In this document: positions 59,819-64,000 of the stretch, piece by piece
How positions within the stretch are numbered: the first letter of the stretch is position 1
Layout of the letters: each line of letters begins with the position of its first letter
NCBI RefSeq assembly: GCF_900119315.1
Contig: NZ_LT827010.1
Location: 3,071,001 to 3,135,000 of the forward strand
From: Actinoplanes sp. SE50/110
GTDB taxonomy: Bacteria; Actinomycetota; Actinomycetes; Mycobacteriales; Micromonosporaceae
Direction of reading: 5' to 3'
DNA length: 64,000 nucleotides
Program-made: the position numbers and the translations under genes
The notes under the pieces: model-generated
Told to the model about the DNA's origin: nothing
The model's input: the letters and a program-made list of their open reading frames with translations, nothing else
The model's database searches: none

Positions 59819-61354
59819 ATGACGCTTCCCTCGGTCCGCTACACCAACGGTCGTTTCTACTCCGCCGCCGAGCCGCGCGCCACCGCGATGCTGGTCCGCG
59901 GCGGCACCATCGCGTGGCTGGGCGACACCGCCGACGCGCCGGCCGCCGACCGCACCGTCGACCTGGACGGTGCGCTGGTCACCCCGGCGTTCGTCGACGC
60001 GCACCTGCACGTCACCGACACCGGCCTGGCCGCCGACGGACTGGAGCTGTCCGGCGTCCGCTCGGCGGGCGAGCTGCTGGCGGCGGTGGAGCGGTTCGCC
60101 CGGACCAGGCCGGCCGGCGCGGTGGTGCACGGGCAGGGCTGGGACGAGTCGACCTGGACCGAGCAGCGGCTGCCGACCGCGGCTGAGCTGGACCGCGCCG
60201 CCGCCGGCCGCCGGGTCTACCTGACCCAGGCGTCGGTGCACTCGGCGCTGGTCAGCGCGGCGCTGCTGCCGGCCGCCGAGGGGGTCGACGGCTACGACCC
60301 GTCCGGGTGGGTGCGCGAGCACGCGCACCACGCGGTGCGGGCGGTCGCGCTCGGCTCGCTGTCGCCGGAGCAGCGGACCGACGCGCAGCGGACCGCGTTG
60401 CGCACGGCCGCCGCCGCCGGGATCGCCGCGGTGCACGAGTGCGGCGGTCCGGGGACCTCCAGCGAGGCCGACTTCCAGTCGGTGCTGCGCCTCTCCGGGC
60501 AGAACCTTCCCGAGGTGTACGGGTTCTGGGGCGAGCTGGGCGGCGCCGACAAGGCGCGTGAGCTGGGCGCCCACGGCGCGGCCGGCGACCTGTACGCGGA
60601 CGGGGCGCTCGGCTCGCGCACCGCCTCGCTGCGCACCCCGTATCGCGACGGCGACCACGGTTGCGGCGAGGCGTTCCTGACCGCCGAGCAGGTCGCCGAG
60701 CACCTGCTCGACTGCATCCGGGTCGGCTTCCAGGGCGGCTTCCACGCGATCGGCGACGCCGCGATCGCGACCGTGCTGGAGGGCTTCGCGCTCGCCGCCA
60801 AGCAGGTCGGCGTCGACCGGATCCGGGAGGGCAACCACCGGATCGAGCACGTCGAGCTGATCGACAAGGCGATGATCGCCCGGATGGTCGAATTCGGGGT
60901 GACCGCCTCGGTGCAGCCGGTCTTCGACGCGCTCTGGGGCGGCGCCGACCGGATGTACGCGCAGCGCCTCGGCGCCGACCGCGCCCTGGCCAGCAACCCG
61001 ATCGGGGCGATGCACGCCACCGGGGTGGCGCTCGCCTTCGGCTCGGACTCGCCGGTCACCGCGCTCGACCCGTGGTCGACCGTGGTCGCGGCGATCGCGC
61101 CGCGCAACCCGGTCTACCGGATGAAGGTTCGGGCCGCGTTCGCCGCCGCCAGCCGCGGCGGGTGGCGGGCCGCCGGGATCAGCGGCGCCGGCGTGCTCGC
61201 GCCCGGCGCCTCCGCCACCTTCGCCGCCTGGGACACCCCGGGCGGCCTGCACGAGGGACTGCCGGCCCTGCTGCCGGATGTCGACGGGGCCGTCCCCGCA
61301 CGGCCGGTCTGCCGGCGCACCGTGCTGCACGGCGACACGATTCACGAGATTTAG
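59819..61354 (+). CDS. Amidohydrolase of the YtcJ type
   Basis: This 511-residue metal-dependent amidohydrolase has FVDAHLHVTDTGL (metal HxH), GQGWDESTWTEQRLPTAAELDRAA (YtcJ hallmark), FHAIGDAAI, HRIEHVELID and FGSDSPV with the metal ligands. It ends LHEGLPALLPDVDGA. It sits between kdd and kamD in the same direction. It could release lysine or a beta-lysine derivative from an amide, feeding the pathway (inference). YtcJ-type enzymes are not part of the clostridial lysine cluster. ATG at 59819. Confidence 0.88.
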   Translation: MTLPSVRYTNGRFYSAAEPRATAMLVRGGTIAWLGDTADAPAADRTVDLDGALVTPAFVDAHLHVTDTGLAADGLELSGVRSAGELLAAVERFARTRPAGAVVHGQGWDESTWTEQRLPTAAELDRAAAGRRVYLTQASVHSALVSAALLPAAEGVDGYDPSGWVREHAHHAVRAVALGSLSPEQRTDAQRTALRTAAAAGIAAVHECGGPGTSSEADFQSVLRLSGQNLPEVYGFWGELGGADKARELGAHGAAGDLYADGALGSRTASLRTPYRDGDHGCGEAFLTAEQVAEHLLDCIRVGFQGGFHAIGDAAIATVLEGFALAAKQVGVDRIREGNHRIEHVELIDKAMIARMVEFGVTASVQPVFDALWGGADRMYAQRLGADRALASNPIGAMHATGVALAFGSDSPVTALDPWSTVVAAIAPRNPVYRMKVRAAFAAASRGGWRAAGISGAGVLAPGASATFAAWDTPGGLHEGLPALLPDVDGAVPARPVCRRTVLHGDTIHEI

Positions 61355-61365
61355 GAGCGAAACAC

Positions 61366-62910
61366 TTGGCCGGGAAGCTGGATCTGGACCCGCGGATCGT
61401 CGCGCGGGCGCGGGCGCTCGCCGCCAAGGCCGGGCAGCCCGTCGTCGACCTCGCGCGGTCGCACACCACCGTGTCGGTGGAGCGGGCAGTGCTGCGCCTG
61501 GCCGGCGTGCACGGTGCCGACTCGGACGGGATCCCCTGGGTGAACCGCCTGGTCGACGCCGTGCGCGCGGATGTCGGGCTGGGCCACGGGGTGGCCGTGC
61601 CGGTCTGCCACGCGGCGCTGACCACGGGCGTGGACGACCTCACCGTGCTCGCCCAGAAGGCGGCCGCGGGCGCGGTGCGGTTCGGCGTACCGGAGAAGAA
61701 GCCGGAGATCGCCGCCGCCCGGCGGCTGGCGAAGAAGGCCGCCGCCAACGGTCTCAAGATCGTCGATCGCCGGCGCGCCGAGCGCGACAGACTCATCAAG
61801 CGGTACGGGGATCCGCAGCAGCGGCCGTGGATCTACCTGATCGTCGCCACCGGCGACATCTACGAGGACATCCCGCAGGCGCAGGCGGCGGCGCGGGCCG
61901 GGGCCGACATCATCGCGGTGATCCGGTCGACCGGGCAGTCGCTGCTGGACTACGTGCCGGAGGGGGCGACCCGGGAAGGGTTCGCGGGGACGTACGCGAC
62001 GCAGGAGAACTTCCGGCTGATGCGGGCGGCGCTCGACGAGACCTCGCGCGAGCTCGGCCGATACATCCGGCTGACCAACTACGCGTCCGGGTTGTGCATG
62101 CCGGAGATCGCGGCGCTGGCCGGGATGGAACGCCTGGACATGATGCTGAACGACTCGATGTACGGCATCCTGTTCCGCGACATCAACCCGATCCGGACCT
62201 TCGTCGACCAGCGGTTCTCGCGGCAGGTGCACGCCCGCGCCGGGATCATCATCAACACCGGTGAGGACAACTACCTGACCACCGCGGACGCCGTCGAGGC
62301 CGCCCACACGGTCACGGTGTCCCAGCTGCTCAACGAGTTCTTCGCCCACGAGGCGGGGCTGGCGGACTGGCAGCTCGGCCTGGGGCACGCCTTCGAGATC
62401 AATCCGGATCTGCCGGACTCGTTCCGGCTGGAGCTGGCGCACGCCCTGCTCGCGCGGGAGCTGTTCCCCGAGGCGCCGCTGAAGTGGATGCCACCTACCA
62501 AGCACATGACCGGTGACGTGTTCCGCGGCAACCTCCTCGACGGCTTCTTCAACCTCGCCGGCGCGCTGACCGGCCAGGGCATCCTGCTCGTCGGCATGAT
62601 GACCGAGGCGGTCGTGACCCCCTGGCTGTCCGATCGGGACATCGCGCTGCAGAACGTGAAATATGTGCTCAACGGCGCCGGTAACCTGCACGAGGACTTC
62701 ACCCCCGGCCCGTTCATCCGCGGCCGCGCCAACCAGGTCCTCGGCGAGGCCATCGACCTGCTCGAACGCATCGTCGACGACACCCTGATGGATGCCATCG
62801 CGGACGGCACCTTCGGCCTGATGAAGCGCCCGGCCGACCGCGGCAAGGGCCTGGACGGCGTCGCGAAGCAGGAAGCCGACTACTACAACCCGGTCGAGGA
62901 GATGCTGTGA
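61366..62910 (+). CDS. kamD: D-lysine/beta-lysine 5,6-aminomutase alpha subunit
   Basis: This 514-residue subunit of the B12- and PLP-dependent 5,6-aminomutase moves the terminal amino group of beta-lysine to give 3,5-diaminohexanoate. Conserved stretches are RPWIYLIVATGDIYEDIPQAQ, GADIIAVIRSTGQSLLDYVP, LTNYASGLCMPEIAALA, SMYGILFRDINPIRTFVDQ and GIIINTGEDNYLTT. The start is TTG at 61366 with AGGAG at spacing 8, overlapping the upstream stop region. Length matches the family (about 515-520). It partners with kamE just downstream. Confidence 0.94.
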   Translation: MAGKLDLDPRIVARARALAAKAGQPVVDLARSHTTVSVERAVLRLAGVHGADSDGIPWVNRLVDAVRADVGLGHGVAVPVCHAALTTGVDDLTVLAQKAAAGAVRFGVPEKKPEIAAARRLAKKAAANGLKIVDRRRAERDRLIKRYGDPQQRPWIYLIVATGDIYEDIPQAQAAARAGADIIAVIRSTGQSLLDYVPEGATREGFAGTYATQENFRLMRAALDETSRELGRYIRLTNYASGLCMPEIAALAGMERLDMMLNDSMYGILFRDINPIRTFVDQRFSRQVHARAGIIINTGEDNYLTTADAVEAAHTVTVSQLLNEFFAHEAGLADWQLGLGHAFEINPDLPDSFRLELAHALLARELFPEAPLKWMPPTKHMTGDVFRGNLLDGFFNLAGALTGQGILLVGMMTEAVVTPWLSDRDIALQNVKYVLNGAGNLHEDFTPGPFIRGRANQVLGEAIDLLERIVDDTLMDAIADGTFGLMKRPADRGKGLDGVAKQEADYYNPVEEML

Positions 62911-63638
62911 TCATCCGCCCCTACGGCGACACCACGGGCGACGGCATGGTGCAGCTCTCCTTCACCCTGCCGATCCCGCACGACAAACGTGCCGAGGGCG
63001 CCGCCCTGCAGCTGGCCGGCAAGATGGGCATGGACCCGGCGATGCTGGTGCACGCCAAGCAGATGGGCGGCGGCTTCACCTTCTTCGTCGTCTACGGCAA
63101 GGTCACCCACCTGGTCGACACCGAGCAGGTGCAGGTCGTGGAACGCGACTTCCCGCTGCTGTCCGCCAAAGAGGTCAACGCGGTGATCAAGCGGAGGTTG
63201 CGGCGCCGGCTCAACGTGGTCGGCGCCTGCATCGGCACCGACGCGCACACCGTCGGCATCGACGCCATCCTCAACCTCAAGGGCATCGCCGGCGAGAAGG
63301 GCCTGGAATATTATTCCGAGCTGTCGGTGACCAACATGGGCGCCCAGGTGTCGGTGCCCGACCTGGTGGAGACCGCCCGCGCGCAGAAGGCCGACGCGGT
63401 CCTGGTCTCCCAGGTGGTCACCCAGCGCGACGCGCACCTGCAGAACACCAAGGCCATGTCGGCCGCCTTCCGGGAGGCGCTGCCGGCCGGCAAACGTCCG
63501 CTGCTGATCGTCGGCGGCCCCCGCTTCGACGAGCTGATGACCGAGGAACTGGGCGTCGACCGGATCTTCGGCCGCGGCACCACCCCCCGCGAAGTGGCCT
63601 CCTACCTCGTCCACGCCCTGATTGAGAGCAGAAATTGA
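62907..63638 (+). CDS. kamE: Lysine 5,6-aminomutase beta subunit (cobalamin-binding)
   Basis: This 243-residue subunit carries adenosylcobalamin and the PLP lysine. The B12-binding motif [17 protein letters not shown] (DxHxxG) is present, with [14 protein letters not shown] in the Rossmann half. The N-terminal part ([28 protein letters not shown]) matches the family's dimerisation and PLP region. The GTG start overlaps the kamD stop by 4 bp, so the two are coupled. It should assemble with KamD. Confidence 0.94.
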   Translation: MIIRPYGDTTGDGMVQLSFTLPIPHDKRAEGAALQLAGKMGMDPAMLVHAKQMGGGFTFFVVYGKVTHLVDTEQVQVVERDFPLLSAKEVNAVIKRRLRRRLNVVGACIGTDAHTVGIDAILNLKGIAGEKGLEYYSELSVTNMGAQVSVPDLVETARAQKADAVLVSQVVTQRDAHLQNTKAMSAAFREALPAGKRPLLIVGGPRFDELMTEELGVDRIFGRGTTPREVASYLVHALIESRN

Positions 63639-64000
63639 TCACCGTCACGCACCGCCGCTACGTCCCCTACTCGCACGCGCACTACGCCGGGAACCTGGTC
63701 GACGGGGCGTATTCGCTCGGGCTCTTCGGCGACGTCGCCACCGAGGTGTGCATCCAGCTCGACGGCGACGAGGGGCTGTTCGCCTCCTACGACGACGTGC
63801 AGTTCACCGCCCCGGTGCAGGCCGGTGACGTCCTGGAGATCACCGCGACGGTGGTGCACATGGGCACGCGCAGCCGCCGGATCGAGTTCCGGTCGGTGGT
63901 CGTCTGCCGGGGGACCGGTGGATCCGGCGCGCAGGTGCTCGCCGAACCGATCGTCGCGGTCACGGCGACCGGCACCGTCGTCGTGCCGCCCAAGGCGTGA
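63635..64000 (+). CDS. kal: 3-aminobutyryl-CoA ammonia-lyase-like hotdog protein
   Basis: This 121-residue hotdog-fold protein resembles Kal: [45 protein letters not shown], then [23 protein letters not shown] and [18 protein letters not shown]. Kal removes ammonia from 3-aminobutyryl-CoA to give crotonyl-CoA, the end of the lysine route. It starts with TTG overlapping the kamE stop by 4 bp. The cleavage enzyme Kce is not in the window and may lie to the right. The gene ends exactly at the window edge. Confidence 0.9.
   Translation: MITVTHRRYVPYSHAHYAGNLVDGAYSLGLFGDVATEVCIQLDGDEGLFASYDDVQFTAPVQAGDVLEITATVVHMGTRSRRIEFRSVVVCRGTGGSGAQVLAEPIVAVTATGTVVVPPKA

Overview
The window is very GC-rich actinobacterial chromosome. 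Codons end mostly in G or C, GTG and TTG starts are common, and genes overlap by ATGA-type junctions. Gene content (AfsR-type regulator, DUF397, CsbD, PRC-barrel/DUF2382, GlgX, ALF-repeat toxins) and an exact match to the actinobacterial 16S 530 loop fit a Micromonosporaceae member, perhaps Actinoplanes-like. No tRNA gene, complete rRNA gene, insertion sequence, prophage or CRISPR array was seen.

Region by region: 1-5.0 kb holds the end of 6-phosphogluconate dehydrogenase, a GNAT/NUDIX pair and a large AfsR-like regulator. 5.06-10.39 kb is one seven-gene minus-strand run: a Ycf46-type AAA+ ATPase, a membrane-anchored DUF1257 (Ycf35-like) protein, a DUF2997 protein, a membrane HhH protein, a small radical-SAM protein and a DrrAB-type ABC exporter. 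10.6-24.3 kb is mixed housekeeping and accessory sequence: a lipoprotein, a globin, an erythromycin-esterase-family protein, a secreted lipase, an aldo/keto reductase, a MarR/MFS pair with its operator, GlgX, a divergent GH32 and a DUF72 protein. Between the lipoprotein and globin genes lies a 53-bp piece identical to the 530 loop of 16S rRNA, framed by imperfect 18-bp direct repeats. 24.4-26.9 kb has a secreted transglycosylase and a decayed ALF/HINT polymorphic toxin whose tip and predicted immunity gene look intact. 27-34 kb carries small enzymes, PhoD, a CPBP protease, two minisatellites that begin inside gene 3' ends, and a secreted GH16 glucanase. 34-50.7 kb holds c-di-GMP proteins, acyl-CoA dehydrogenases, PRC-barrel proteins and further minisatellites. 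51.0-56.1 kb is an intact 1474-residue secreted polymorphic toxin with its likely DUF6193 immunity gene. 57.3-64.0 kb is a lysine aminomutase/fermentation-type cluster (kamA, kdd, amidohydrolase, kamD, kamE, kal).

How the genes may work together: the AAA+ cassette looks like one translationally coupled, membrane-associated, ATP- and radical-SAM-dependent system of unknown purpose. The two toxin loci are paralogues with different tips and share an identical 29-bp HINT segment that could allow tip exchange. The lysine cluster encodes L-lysine to beta-lysine to 3,5-diaminohexanoate to 5-amino-3-oxohexanoate, plus the late deamination of 3-aminobutyryl-CoA. Only the cleavage enzyme Kce is missing, and it may lie beyond the right edge.

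Everything here was read by eye. Family names rest on recognisable motifs and remembered family sequences; no database search was run.
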